This document shows positions 33,354-41,305 of a DNA stretch of 58,447 bases, in pieces. The translations under genes and the position numbers were made by a program. Under the pieces are notes generated by a model that did no database searches, had not been told where the DNA came from, and worked only from the letters and a program-made list of their open reading frames with translations. The first letter of the stretch is position 1. Each line of letters starts with the position of its first letter. Source of the DNA: Nitrospira sp. (GTDB lineage Bacteria; Nitrospirota; Nitrospiria; Nitrospirales; Nitrospiraceae); assembly GCA_022226935.1 (NCBI GenBank), contig CP092081.1, positions 337,149-395,595 of the forward strand, in the 5' to 3' direction.

Positions 33354-34016
33354 ATGGGTATGAGGACATTGGTGGGTGTCTTAGGGCTGCTGAGCGTCAT
33401 CGAATTGTGCTCGATTCTTGGAGGAGTTACGCCTGTTCGTGCAGCGGAGACAGGTGTGATGGTGCTGGAAGATTTTCAGTCGGCAGACCAGGATGGGTTT
33501 CCTGTTGATTGGCAGCATGAAAACCAGCGCAGCCAGGCGAAGGGGCGGGATGCCTACAAGATTCAATCTGAAGAGAATAAAAAATTTCTCGCTGCCAAAG
33601 ATGCAGGGCAGCGTATAAAAAAACGCAAAATCGACTGGGACCCGAAGGTCTATCCGGTCCTGACTTGGCGATGGCGCCTCCACAAGGCCCCGAGCAATTC
33701 GGAGCCGGTTGCAGCGTTGTATGCGTCATTGGATACCGACCTGATGTTTATTCCTGTCTTTACGAAATACATCTGGAGCGCAGGCAAGCCGGTGGGGACG
33801 TTCGTCGAAGGCGGCATGTTCAGCGGTTCGGAATTGGTAGTGCAGAGTGGAGTGGTGCCGGTAGGGGAGTGGGTCGAAGAGCGGGTCAATGTGTATGAAG
33901 ACTTCAAGCGTATTCATAAACATGAGCCGGCGGAGAAGGCCTGGGGCATCTCCTTATTTGCCGGCCCAGGTGTCGAGATCGATTTCGGCGCCGTGACGGT
34001 GGGGCCGGCCAAGTAG
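33354..34016 (+). CDS. Secreted DUF3047 protein
   Basis: Protein of 220 residues with a signal peptide (about 1-30, ending VRAAE). The body fits DUF3047: LEDFQSADQDGFPVDWQHEN, then YPVLTWRWRLHKAPSN, YIWSAGKPVGTFVEG, and WVEERVNVYEDFKRI. It is a beta-rich periplasmic domain of unknown function, recurrent in proteobacterial and Nitrospira genomes. AGGAG precedes the ATG at 33354; the earlier ATG at 33339 lacks a site. It follows oxidase copy 1 by 24 bp, in the same transcription unit. Confidence 0.8.
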   Translation: MGMRTLVGVLGLLSVIELCSILGGVTPVRAAETGVMVLEDFQSADQDGFPVDWQHENQRSQAKGRDAYKIQSEENKKFLAAKDAGQRIKKRKIDWDPKVYPVLTWRWRLHKAPSNSEPVAALYASLDTDLMFIPVFTKYIWSAGKPVGTFVEGGMFSGSELVVQSGVVPVGEWVEERVNVYEDFKRIHKHEPAEKAWGISLFAGPGVEIDFGAVTVGPAK

Positions 34017-34048
34017 GGTAGGGACACCGGACTGAGGACGCGAAGCAT

Positions 34049-34441
34049 ATGAGTCGACCTACGGCCAGTACATGGTTTGATGTCGTGTTTGGCGTTGTGG
34101 TCATGACTACCGTCGGCGCCCTCATTGGGTCGTTTCTTGGTGCCTCGTCCATTCCTGTGACCGCTGGGCTGGGGCTGGCTCTTGGGGCGGTGGTGGGGTA
34201 TTGGGGTGGACGGAGATTCCTCGTCAGTATTTTAGTCGGCACCGTTCTGGGAGGCTTGCTTGCTTGGTTCATCGCCGGGATTGAAAAGGTTTCATTTGGA
34301 GCCGGAGCCGGTGCTGCGATGGGGGGCTTTCTCGGCGTGCAGATTTCAATGTTGCTGGACATTCGAGCGGCCAGAAAAGCCGCACAGGTGGAAGAGGGTG
34401 AGGGTACGGGCGCGGCTCACTCGGCAGTGACCAAATCATGA
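34049..34441 (+). CDS. Small glycine-rich membrane protein
   Basis: Protein of 130 residues with three or four Gly/Ala-rich membrane helices (about 10-30, 35-53, 58-75, 80-100) and a charged C-terminal tail. It has no cysteines or metal motifs. The glycine-zipper-like GxxxG spacing suggests helix packing or oligomers. No family is recognised. It lies 32 bp after the DUF3047 gene and 15 bp before the first SUMF1-fold gene, inside the oxidase-region operon. Confidence 0.65.
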   Translation: MSRPTASTWFDVVFGVVVMTTVGALIGSFLGASSIPVTAGLGLALGAVVGYWGGRRFLVSILVGTVLGGLLAWFIAGIEKVSFGAGAGAAMGGFLGVQISMLLDIRAARKAAQVEEGEGTGAAHSAVTKS

Positions 34442-34456
34442 GGTGCGAGTAAGGCG

Positions 34457-35371
34457 ATGGAAAATCGAGGTGTACTCATCGGGTCGATTATTTTTGTGTT
34501 CGGATCGTTCATCTTGATGATCGGTGGGTTGGTCTATGAATCCTATAAGGCCAAGCAAATGCGCCAGCTAGCCCTCTCCATCGCGACCGAAGCCAAGCCC
34601 GTCGCTGCCCCTCTGGCGCAGGACTTTTCTATGTATAAGGCATTTATCGGGGATGATGGGCGAGAGATGGTGCAAATTTCCGAGGGACCGTTTGTAATGG
34701 GCAGCCGTGATAATGACAGCGATCCGGATGAAAAGCCCGAACATCAGGTCTATTTGAAGACCTACTTTCTGGATAAGTACGAAGTGACACAAGATTCCTA
34801 TGATCGGTTCCTTAAGATGACGAAACGCGTGAAGCGAAAGATCGAAGTCTTTGAAGACGATCCTGCCAAATTGCTGAAGCCCGAATATCCCGCCATAGCC
34901 GTGACGTGGGATGACGCGGAGGCCTATTGTAAATGGGCTGGAAAACGATTGCCTACCGAGGCGGAATGGGAAAAGGCTGCGCGCGGAGAAGGAAAGCGCC
35001 GTTATGCCTGGGGTGAGGAGTTTGTGTCCGGATACGCCAACATAGATGGAGCAGAAGACGGTTTTCGTTACTTGGCTCCTCCTGGATCATTCGAATCGGG
35101 GCGGAGCCCGTATGGCATCTACGACATGACGGGCAACGTCGGTGAATGGGTGGCGGATGCGTATGACGAGAATTTTTATCGCGCCTCCCCATATCGAGAT
35201 CCGAAGGGGCCCGATCAGGGGGAGCAGCGAATTATCCGTGGTGGTTCGTGGAGGGAAACGAAGCGGAATGTCCGCGCATCCAAGCGGTTTCAGGCGAAAC
35301 CGTGGCGGCATGATATCACGGTCGGCTTTCGTTGTGCCAAAGACGTGGATGCCGACACGGCAGCGAAGTAA
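34457..35371 (+). CDS. Membrane-anchored SUMF1/FGE-fold protein 1
   Basis: Protein of 304 residues with one N-terminal helix (about 6-28) and a periplasmic SUMF1 (formylglycine-generating-enzyme-sulfatase) domain from about 65 to 298: FVMGSRDNDSDPDEKPEHQV, DKYEVTQDSYDRFL, CKWAGKRLPTEAEWEKAARG, GNVGEWVADAYD, IIRGGSW and the closing VGFRCAK. The two cysteines that do the chemistry in FGE, expected just after RGGS, are absent (RGGSWRETKRNVRAS). It is therefore unlikely to make formylglycine; ligand binding or a structural role is more plausible. A second such gene follows 11 bp later. Confidence 0.85.
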   Translation: MENRGVLIGSIIFVFGSFILMIGGLVYESYKAKQMRQLALSIATEAKPVAAPLAQDFSMYKAFIGDDGREMVQISEGPFVMGSRDNDSDPDEKPEHQVYLKTYFLDKYEVTQDSYDRFLKMTKRVKRKIEVFEDDPAKLLKPEYPAIAVTWDDAEAYCKWAGKRLPTEAEWEKAARGEGKRRYAWGEEFVSGYANIDGAEDGFRYLAPPGSFESGRSPYGIYDMTGNVGEWVADAYDENFYRASPYRDPKGPDQGEQRIIRGGSWRETKRNVRASKRFQAKPWRHDITVGFRCAKDVDADTAAK

Positions 35372-35382
35372 TCAGTCGGACC

Positions 35383-36258
35383 ATGCTGGAAACGCGTTTC
35401 AAAGTGGTCTTTCTCCTTGCGGTGTTGTTCGCCGCCAGTTTGCCTATCATTGCCATTCTCCGCGGAACAATTTCTACTCCATTAGAGTCCGAGGTTCAGC
35501 ACTCAGAGGAGGACTCCCAAGGCAGTGCCTCAGATTCCTCTGAGGCCGAGCAACCTTTGGAGGAGGAACTTGTCCTTATTCCTGCAGGACCGTTCATTCG
35601 CGGAACGAGTCAGGGCGGCTTCGATGAGCAGCCAGAACGGAAAATTTATCTCGATGAGTTCTTCATCGATCGGTATGAGGTCACGAATGCCCAGTATGCA
35701 GCTTTTGTGAAGGCGACTGGCCATCGTAAATCAGGCCCTCCGTCGCGATATGCCAAAAATACTGGGCGCATGAAGGGGGTGAATCAGCCGGCAGTCTATG
35801 TTTCCTGGGAAGATGCTAAAGCTTATTGTGAATGGCGAGGCCGGCGATTGCCGACTGAGGCTGAGTGGGAAAAAGCCATGCGGGGTACTGATGGTCGCTT
35901 ATGGCCGTGGGGAAACGTAGAAATGCCGGGCGGTGGGAATTGGGCTCGCATAAATGATGGTTTTGAGGTGGCGGCCCCGGTTGGGCGAGTGCGAAGTGAT
36001 GTCAGCCCTTATGGAGTGATGGATGGGGCCGGGAATGTGATGGAGTGGGTGGAGGATTGGTATCTTGAGGGTGCATATGCTGCGGCGGAGGACCGGAATC
36101 CCCAAAGTCCAGAATATGGAACCTATAAAGTGTTGAGGGGAGCGGGATACACGAGTTCAGGATCGGACCTGCGTATCACCGCTCGCAGCAAAATGATGGC
36201 GGACTTTCGGGATGAAACAATTGGGTTCCGGTGTGCGCAATCACGCACAAAAGGGTAG
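35383..36258 (+). CDS. Membrane-anchored SUMF1/FGE-fold protein 2
   Basis: Protein of 291 residues with an N-terminal helix (about 7-26), an acidic linker rich in Ser/Glu (about 35-60) and a SUMF1 domain: FIRGTSQGGFDEQPERKI, DRYEVTNAQYAAFVKAT, CEWRGRRLPTEAEWEKAMRG, GNVMEWVEDWYLE, VLRGAGY and IGFRCAQ. It also lacks the FGE cysteines (RGAGYTSSGSDLRITAR). The ATG at 35383 was chosen because the longer frame runs back into the preceding gene. It is the last plus-strand gene before the cluster of tiny genes and oxidase copy 2. Confidence 0.84.
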   Translation: MLETRFKVVFLLAVLFAASLPIIAILRGTISTPLESEVQHSEEDSQGSASDSSEAEQPLEEELVLIPAGPFIRGTSQGGFDEQPERKIYLDEFFIDRYEVTNAQYAAFVKATGHRKSGPPSRYAKNTGRMKGVNQPAVYVSWEDAKAYCEWRGRRLPTEAEWEKAMRGTDGRLWPWGNVEMPGGGNWARINDGFEVAAPVGRVRSDVSPYGVMDGAGNVMEWVEDWYLEGAYAAAEDRNPQSPEYGTYKVLRGAGYTSSGSDLRITARSKMMADFRDETIGFRCAQSRTKG

Positions 36259-36287
36259 TCGGATATTTGCGGGAGAAGTTGAGAAAA

Positions 36288-36392
36288 TCATAGAAAATCA
36301 AAGTAATAGAGGATCAGAAACACGGCCAAAATGATATTGACAACCATTCCGGCCAAAACTATAATGTCGAACACTTTTGAGTTTTTTGCCAT
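36288..36392 (-). CDS. 34-residue single-helix membrane protein, antisense-oriented
   Basis: A short open frame starting ATG at 36392 with AAAGGGA seven bases upstream encodes 34 residues: a basic start (MAKNSKVFD), one hydrophobic helix (about 10-29) and YYFDFL at the end. Charge layout and a ribosome site support a real tiny membrane protein, similar in style to the two plus-strand ones nearby. It is the only minus-strand gene in the 17.8-43.1 kb run. Its ribosome site lies within an inverted repeat that could mask it. No homologue is recognised. Confidence 0.5.
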   Translation of the reverse strand: MAKNSKVFDIIVLAGMVVNIILAVFLILYYFDFL

Positions 36393-36393
36393 A

Positions 36394-36429
36394 AAAATCC
36401 CTTTAAAAATCAGTTGGGTGAGGGATTTT
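36394..36429 (-). promoter_or_regulatory. Inverted repeat covering the ribosome site of the tiny minus-strand gene
   Basis: AAAATCCCT (36394-36402) and AGGGATTTT (36421-36429) are perfect 9-bp inverted repeats 18 bp apart. In minus-strand RNA the downstream arm contains the AGGGA ribosome site of the 36288-36392 gene, so the stem would hide it. Confidence 0.5.
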
Positions 36430-36493
36430 GATTAACACAGCATAGTTGGTGTGTCAATTTAAAATACGTACTTAAACCGTTGGGGGAGTCACG

Positions 36494-36610
36494 ATGGAAG
36501 CTGCTCAGGACGACGTCAAAATTAAGGTCGGCAAAATGATTTTCTACATCACCTGTGCAGTCAGCATTTGGTTTTTCTATTGGTTCGGAGGGATTCAGTG
36601 CCCTTGCTGA
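36494..36610 (+). CDS. 38-residue single-helix membrane protein
   Basis: ATG at 36494 with GGGGGAG seven bases upstream. The product has an acidic and basic amphipathic start (MEAAQDDVKIKVGKM), one membrane helix (about 15-33, rich in aromatic residues: WFFYWFGG) and a CPC ending. Size and design match the small stabilising subunits of terminal oxidases (CydX/CcoQ-like) though no sequence family is claimed. It is the first of two tiny genes directly ahead of bd-like oxidase copy 2. Confidence 0.65.
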   Translation: MEAAQDDVKIKVGKMIFYITCAVSIWFFYWFGGIQCPC

Positions 36611-36659
36611 TCCTCATCCCGGTCTTGGAAAACGTTTATCAAGTTGAAGGGGGTTTGAG

Positions 36660-36782
36660 ATGGGCCAAACAATTGTGTACTTCGTTTTGTCGATAGTGAT
36701 CTGCGTGTCGTTTTTTGCCGCGGTTGATCACTTTCTGATGGATGCGCAAGGCTTGGATTTTTGGTATCTCCTTCGTAAGTAG
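36660..36782 (+). CDS. 40-residue single-helix membrane protein
   Basis: ATG at 36660 with AAGGGGG eight bases upstream. One membrane helix (about 5-25, VYFVLSIVICVSFFAAVDHF with a histidine at its end) is followed by a short tail DAQGLDFWYLLRK. It lies 49 bp after the 38-residue gene and 62 bp before bd-like oxidase copy 2, so it is probably co-transcribed as an accessory oxidase subunit. The helix-end histidine could in principle contact haem. Confidence 0.65.
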   Translation: MGQTIVYFVLSIVICVSFFAAVDHFLMDAQGLDFWYLLRK

Positions 36783-36844
36783 TTGCTAGGGGATATGGCT
36801 TTGATGGTATTGCTCACATACGCGTTGTATTAAGGAGGTAACCC

Positions 36845-38761
36845 ATGGGCTCTGTAACCCGCACGAAGTTGATGTCGGTCATGGCGCTATGCGCGATGAT
36901 CGGCCTCCTCCTCATGCCCATTCTGGTTGCGATCCCCGCTCTTGCAGACGGCAGCGCTCCAGCTGCCGACGCTAAAAAAGAGGGTGGTGAAGCAAAAGTT
37001 GAGAAGGGCAAGGATGTCTATTACAAGACGGAAGGTATTGTCTCTGGCCCACCGGCGCCAAAGACAACGGACAGCGAGAAAGATTATCCTCGCTACAACT
37101 TTGAAAGTCGGGTTCTTCTCTGGTTCGCCAATCAACAGCACCTGTACTACGGCAGTTTTGTCTTGGCCGTACCGATCTTCTGTATGGTCATCGAGTTTAT
37201 GGGTGTCGTGACCAAGGATAAGGCGATGGCCAAGCGCTATGACCAGCTGGCCTATGACTTTATCAAGATCAGTCTCACGGCCTATTCGCTGACTGCCATC
37301 CTGGGTGGAATTCTGATCTTTACCTTCCTCACCCTCTATCCGGCGTTCTTCCAGTACCTCTCTGGTATCTTCAGGCCGGTCATGCACATCTATGCCTTGA
37401 TGTTCGTGGCAGAAAGCGGCACTCTCTACATCTATTATTACGGTTGGGACAAGATGAAAGAGGGCTTCCTTAAGTGGATTCACCTCAGCATGTCAGTTGT
37501 CCTGAACGTGATCGGTACGATCTTGATGTTCCTGGCGAACTCCTGGATTGGTTTCATGATGTCGCCGGCTGGTGTTGATGAGCAAGGCCGGTATCTCGGG
37601 AATATCTGGCACGTGATCCATACTGCCCTGTGGAACCCTCTCAATCTGCACCGAATCCTCGGCAATATGGCCTTTGGCGGTGGTGTTGTGGCCGCCTACT
37701 CAGCCTACCGTTTTCTGTCCGCCAAGACGGACGAGGAGCGTGCGCACTATGACTGGATGGGCTATATCGCTATGGCCCTTGGGGTCGCCTTTCTGATTCC
37801 TCTCCCTTTTGCAGGTTACTGGCTGATGCGCGAAGTGTATGCCTATCGTCAACAGATGGGTATCACATTGATGGGAGGGTTGTTGGCTTGGTTGTTTATC
37901 ATTCAGGCGACCATGATCGGGATCCTATTTCTTAGTACAAATTACTACCTCTGGCAGGCGCTTGGCCGCATGCGGGGCGCTGAAAAATATCAACGCTACA
38001 TCAAGTATCTCGTGTTCCTGCTCACTTGTGGATTCTTGGTGTTTATCACCCCGCATACGATCGTTATGACTCCAGCTGAGTTGAAAGCCATGGGTGGTCA
38101 GCAGCACCCTGTGCTCGGAAACTACGGAGTTATGTCGGCCAAGAATGGCGGCATCAACGTGATTATCACGACCACGGTATTGAGCTTCGTCTGGTACATG
38201 CGAGGCAATAAAGTTTCGACCGTGTCTTGGTCGAAGTTTGGAAACATCTTTATGGGGTGTTTCTTCTTTTTCGCATACCTCAATATCATCCTGTTGGCTA
38301 TCTACGGCTATTACATTCCCGCGAACGTTCGTGTGGGTTTGTCAGTCCCTCAGGTAGCCACTACTCTGTCATGTCTCTTCTTCATGTTTGCGCTTAATAG
38401 CGTCATGATGAAGGGTGCGAAGCAGATGGGCCCGATTGAATGGGGAAAAATTTCCGCGCGATCCCAGTACGCGCTTATCATGCTTGCTACCGCATTTACA
38501 TGGATGATGGGTCTGATGGGGTACATCCGGTCCTCGGTCAGGCTCTTCTGGCACGTTAACGAAATTATGCGGGATAACTCGCCATGGGCCTACACCCACA
38601 CGGTAGGTTTTGCGGCAAACATGATTTCTGCAAACGTACTGTTCTTCTGGATCAGCATCATGTTTGTGTTTTGGTTGGGTGCCCTAGCGGCTAAGAAAGC
38701 GCCGGTCGAAGCAAAAGCGGCAGTCCCCGGACGCGCTGCGGCGCCGGCAGTTGGTCACTAA
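36845..38761 (+). CDS. Cytochrome bd-like oxidase subunit, copy 2
   Basis: Protein of 638 residues, clearly homologous to copy 1 over its whole length: the shared N-terminal block DVYYKTEGIVSGPPAP, FANQQHLYYGSFVLA, NPLNLHRILGN, ITPHTIVMTPAELKAMGG with QQHPVLGNYGV, and GLMGYIRSS. About 14 membrane helices follow a signal-like helix. An Ala/Pro-rich C-terminal tail (VEAKAAVPGRAAAPAVGH) is unique to this copy. A perfect AAGGAGGT precedes the start. It is followed by three cytochrome c genes on the same strand, so this copy is the core of a multi-haem oxidase complex. Codons are more A/T-ending than in copy 1, suggesting a different origin or expression level. Confidence 0.83.
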   Translation: MGSVTRTKLMSVMALCAMIGLLLMPILVAIPALADGSAPAADAKKEGGEAKVEKGKDVYYKTEGIVSGPPAPKTTDSEKDYPRYNFESRVLLWFANQQHLYYGSFVLAVPIFCMVIEFMGVVTKDKAMAKRYDQLAYDFIKISLTAYSLTAILGGILIFTFLTLYPAFFQYLSGIFRPVMHIYALMFVAESGTLYIYYYGWDKMKEGFLKWIHLSMSVVLNVIGTILMFLANSWIGFMMSPAGVDEQGRYLGNIWHVIHTALWNPLNLHRILGNMAFGGGVVAAYSAYRFLSAKTDEERAHYDWMGYIAMALGVAFLIPLPFAGYWLMREVYAYRQQMGITLMGGLLAWLFIIQATMIGILFLSTNYYLWQALGRMRGAEKYQRYIKYLVFLLTCGFLVFITPHTIVMTPAELKAMGGQQHPVLGNYGVMSAKNGGINVIITTTVLSFVWYMRGNKVSTVSWSKFGNIFMGCFFFFAYLNIILLAIYGYYIPANVRVGLSVPQVATTLSCLFFMFALNSVMMKGAKQMGPIEWGKISARSQYALIMLATAFTWMMGLMGYIRSSVRLFWHVNEIMRDNSPWAYTHTVGFAANMISANVLFFWISIMFVFWLGALAAKKAPVEAKAAVPGRAAAPAVGH

Positions 38762-38795
38762 TCAAAATACGAACAATGAATCAATGAGGGATGGT

Positions 38796-38819
38796 CTCCG
38801 GTTGCTTGAGCGACCGGAG
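38796..38819 (+). other. Intergenic hairpin between oxidase copy 2 and cytochrome c genes
   Basis: CTCCGGT and ACCGGAG form a 7-bp stem with a 10-nt loop. There is no U-tract, so it could set mRNA processing or relative expression rather than end transcription. Confidence 0.45.
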
Positions 38820-38825
38820 CCTTCC

Positions 38826-38839
38826 CCTCCTGCAGGAGG
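38826..38839 (+). promoter_or_regulatory. Perfect palindrome covering a ribosome site
   Basis: CCTCCTGCAGGAGG is a fully self-complementary 14-mer whose second half is the GGAGG ribosome site of the cytochrome c gene starting GTG at 38848. Pairing between mRNA molecules, or binding of a dimeric protein, would mask the site. Confidence 0.5.
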
Positions 38840-38847
38840 TTTGAGCT

Positions 38848-40167
38848 GTGATTGAACTCATTAAATCAGCCTTGTCGATGGGCTGGCCAGCATTGGGCCT
38901 GCTAATTGGCCTGATGTTCTATTTTAAGGCCTCCATTTCTGACCCGGTGGCTAATAAGCGAGCAGTCTTTAAGACGTTCATTGGATTTTGGGGTGCCATG
39001 CTTCTTTTCATGGCCATTGCCAATTACAAAATGAACTTCTTCGGTGAATCACGCCTGTTGCCGGTGTCTTTGGTATTGATCACCTCCATGACATTCATGA
39101 TGGCCCTGTATTTTACGAATATCAGCGCACTGCTGAAAATCGGTGGCTTCATGTTTTTTATTGCTGCAGCACTCTCCGGTTACGGGAACTGGCTGCCCCA
39201 GGTAGAAGGTGGATTTCCCCCGATTGAAGAGAAAAAAGATTTCAGCAATATGCCTCAAACCGAACTTGCTGACGAAGGTGAGAAGATCATTTTCGGAGGT
39301 GTCGGTCAAAACAAGGTCCAGGGTGCTATTGGTAAGGGCCAGTGCCCGCTCTGTCATGCATTCCACAAAGGTATGTTGGGCGAGCGTGCTCCAAACTTGG
39401 ACGGCATTCCTGAACGGGCTGAAACTCAGATCAATGATCCGCGTTACCACAAGGGAAATCCTGCAGCTCGCGATTCCAACCAGAAAGAAGCATTTGCTGG
39501 GTCTGGCACGGCAGAAAATGGCATCCAGTACATCGCCGAATCACATGCCTGCCCGAGCTGCTTCGTTGTCGCGGGTTTTGGTGTGAAGGGTACGAACGAC
39601 AAAGAGAGCCCAATGCCTTCCATCCACAAGCCGCCAATCTCGTTGAGCATTCCTGAATTGGCTGCGGTGGACACATGGCTATATGTTCGCGAGGGGCGTG
39701 AAGCTCCTGGTTTTGATGAGATTGTCAAATCCTACGAGAAGTTCATCCCTGAATCAGACCGACCAAAGCCGCCGACAGAGGGTGATAAAGCTGGCGGGGG
39801 TGGCGGTGCATCTTTGATGGCTGATGGAACTGAACCAGTTGATCAAATTTTTGCCAAGGGGCAGTGCGTCGCCTGCCATACAATTCCTGGGATTGCAGGG
39901 GCGACCGGAACGATCGGTCCCAAATTGGTCGAAGGCACCAATGCCCCTCTCCGTATTAAGGATAAGGATTACAAGGGCAAGGCCAAGAGCGTCCCTGACT
40001 ACATCATGGAATCAATCGTTGAGCCCAGCGCATATGTTGTCAAGGGGTTCCCTGATAACACAATGCCAAAGGTGTTTGGCCAAAAGCTGAGCGCTGGCGC
40101 ACTCAAGAAGCTTGTAGATTACCTTTCGCAGGTTCAGGAAGGAAAAGAGCCTCCGAAGGCCTCCTAA
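38848..40167 (+). CDS. Membrane-anchored diheme cytochrome c
   Basis: Protein of 439 residues with a GTG start supported by GGAGG. Four membrane helices occupy about 5-130. The periplasmic part holds a first c-haem site CPLCH (about 170), a CPSCF motif lacking the haem-binding His (about 234), and a second haem site CVACH (about 340) with an axial Met candidate in NTMPKVFGQ near the end; MPSIHKP is the candidate Met for the first haem. It probably carries electrons to or from the bd-like oxidase. Three CxxC motifs but only two complete haem sites suggest a lost third haem or a structural disulfide. Confidence 0.85.
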   Translation: MIELIKSALSMGWPALGLLIGLMFYFKASISDPVANKRAVFKTFIGFWGAMLLFMAIANYKMNFFGESRLLPVSLVLITSMTFMMALYFTNISALLKIGGFMFFIAAALSGYGNWLPQVEGGFPPIEEKKDFSNMPQTELADEGEKIIFGGVGQNKVQGAIGKGQCPLCHAFHKGMLGERAPNLDGIPERAETQINDPRYHKGNPAARDSNQKEAFAGSGTAENGIQYIAESHACPSCFVVAGFGVKGTNDKESPMPSIHKPPISLSIPELAAVDTWLYVREGREAPGFDEIVKSYEKFIPESDRPKPPTEGDKAGGGGGASLMADGTEPVDQIFAKGQCVACHTIPGIAGATGTIGPKLVEGTNAPLRIKDKDYKGKAKSVPDYIMESIVEPSAYVVKGFPDNTMPKVFGQKLSAGALKKLVDYLSQVQEGKEPPKAS

Positions 40168-40220
40168 CATTAGGCGAATAGGTATCTGGTCGTTATTGCG
40201 GAAGAAAGGGAGATGAGGAC

Positions 40221-41258
40221 ATGAAAGCATTAATGTCAGTCGGGGCCCTAATCGGCGTCCTTGGACTGCTCATGTTGATCGGCATGATCTTCGGAGTAGT
40301 TCCATCGAACACCGTTAGGCTCGTTGAGGGCTACATGCCCATGCAGGTGCTGAGTGAGCTGGCGGTGTTCGTTGCCGGCTTCACCGGCCTGAGCTATCTG
40401 GCCAACTCCATGGGAATGGCCATTCCTCGGTTTTGGCAGGGTGTTTTGTTCTGGACATTTGTTCAGACGTATCTCAAGTTCCGTATTTACCCACCGATCC
40501 CTTTCAGCGTGCGAGCCATGTACGGCGTCGTGTCGTTTGTCGCCGTGTTTATGTGGGTCTCTGCCAATGAGGAGGATTGGAAAAAGTTCAGACAGCCAAT
40601 TCTCAACGTGCTAGATGCCAACACTGGATTTCACAAGGCTCTGCGCACATTGTACCTGATCCTCTTGCCCATCTTGATCGGAGGGTTCTCATTCCTGACG
40701 ATGAAGCCCAGTGTGGATGAGCCGATTGAGTTGCGTACGGTGCATCCGGCGCCCCCTGCCAGCACGAAAGTGCACGGCAAGACATACACCTTGCAAACCT
40801 CGCAGAACCCTTACCGTGTCAATCTCGAAGGTAAGTATGATCAGGCTTATAGCAATAAGCTGATTGTTGAACAGGGAATGGGACGCTTAATGGCTCCCAA
40901 CGCCAACCCGTGGGATGAGAAGGCTGAAGGGTATCTGAAGTATGTTCGCGAGGGGGGAGAAATCTTCTTCCAGAATTGTCACTTCTGCCATGGTGATAAT
41001 TTGAACGGCCGAGGACTTCATGCCTTCGCATTTAACCCGATCCCCGCGAATTTTACCGACCCGGGAACGATTGCCCAGTTACAAGAGACCTTCATTTTCT
41101 GGCGCGTCGCTAAGGGCGGAATTGGTCTCCCAAATGAAGGATTTCCTTGGGCATCAGTTATGCCACCGTGGGAACAGCATCTGACCACGGACGAAATTTG
41201 GAAGGTGATCCTGTTCGAATACTGGCATACGGGATACTATCCTCGGACATGGGACTAA
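40221..41258 (+). CDS. Membrane-anchored monoheme cytochrome c
   Basis: Protein of 345 residues with four membrane helices in the first about 170 residues and one C-terminal cytochrome c domain: CHFCHGDNLNGRG (about 254) with a candidate axial Met in SVMPPWEQHLT. The soluble N-side loop between helix 3 and 4 contains several charged residues. It sits between a diheme cytochrome and a fused diheme/haem-b protein in one operon, so all three probably form a wire to the bd-like oxidase. GAGG precedes the ATG. Confidence 0.85.
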   Translation: MKALMSVGALIGVLGLLMLIGMIFGVVPSNTVRLVEGYMPMQVLSELAVFVAGFTGLSYLANSMGMAIPRFWQGVLFWTFVQTYLKFRIYPPIPFSVRAMYGVVSFVAVFMWVSANEEDWKKFRQPILNVLDANTGFHKALRTLYLILLPILIGGFSFLTMKPSVDEPIELRTVHPAPPASTKVHGKTYTLQTSQNPYRVNLEGKYDQAYSNKLIVEQGMGRLMAPNANPWDEKAEGYLKYVREGGEIFFQNCHFCHGDNLNGRGLHAFAFNPIPANFTDPGTIAQLQETFIFWRVAKGGIGLPNEGFPWASVMPPWEQHLTTDEIWKVILFEYWHTGYYPRTWD

Positions 41259-41305
41259 TTCTGAATCTTACAAACAACCTGGGAGAACAGGTGGTGAGGT
41301 TAACA

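Noticed and set aside
34457..36258. Annotation of the SUMF1-fold pair as sulfatase-modifying enzymes
   Set aside because: The catalytic cysteines expected after RGGS are absent in both, and no sulfatase gene is near.
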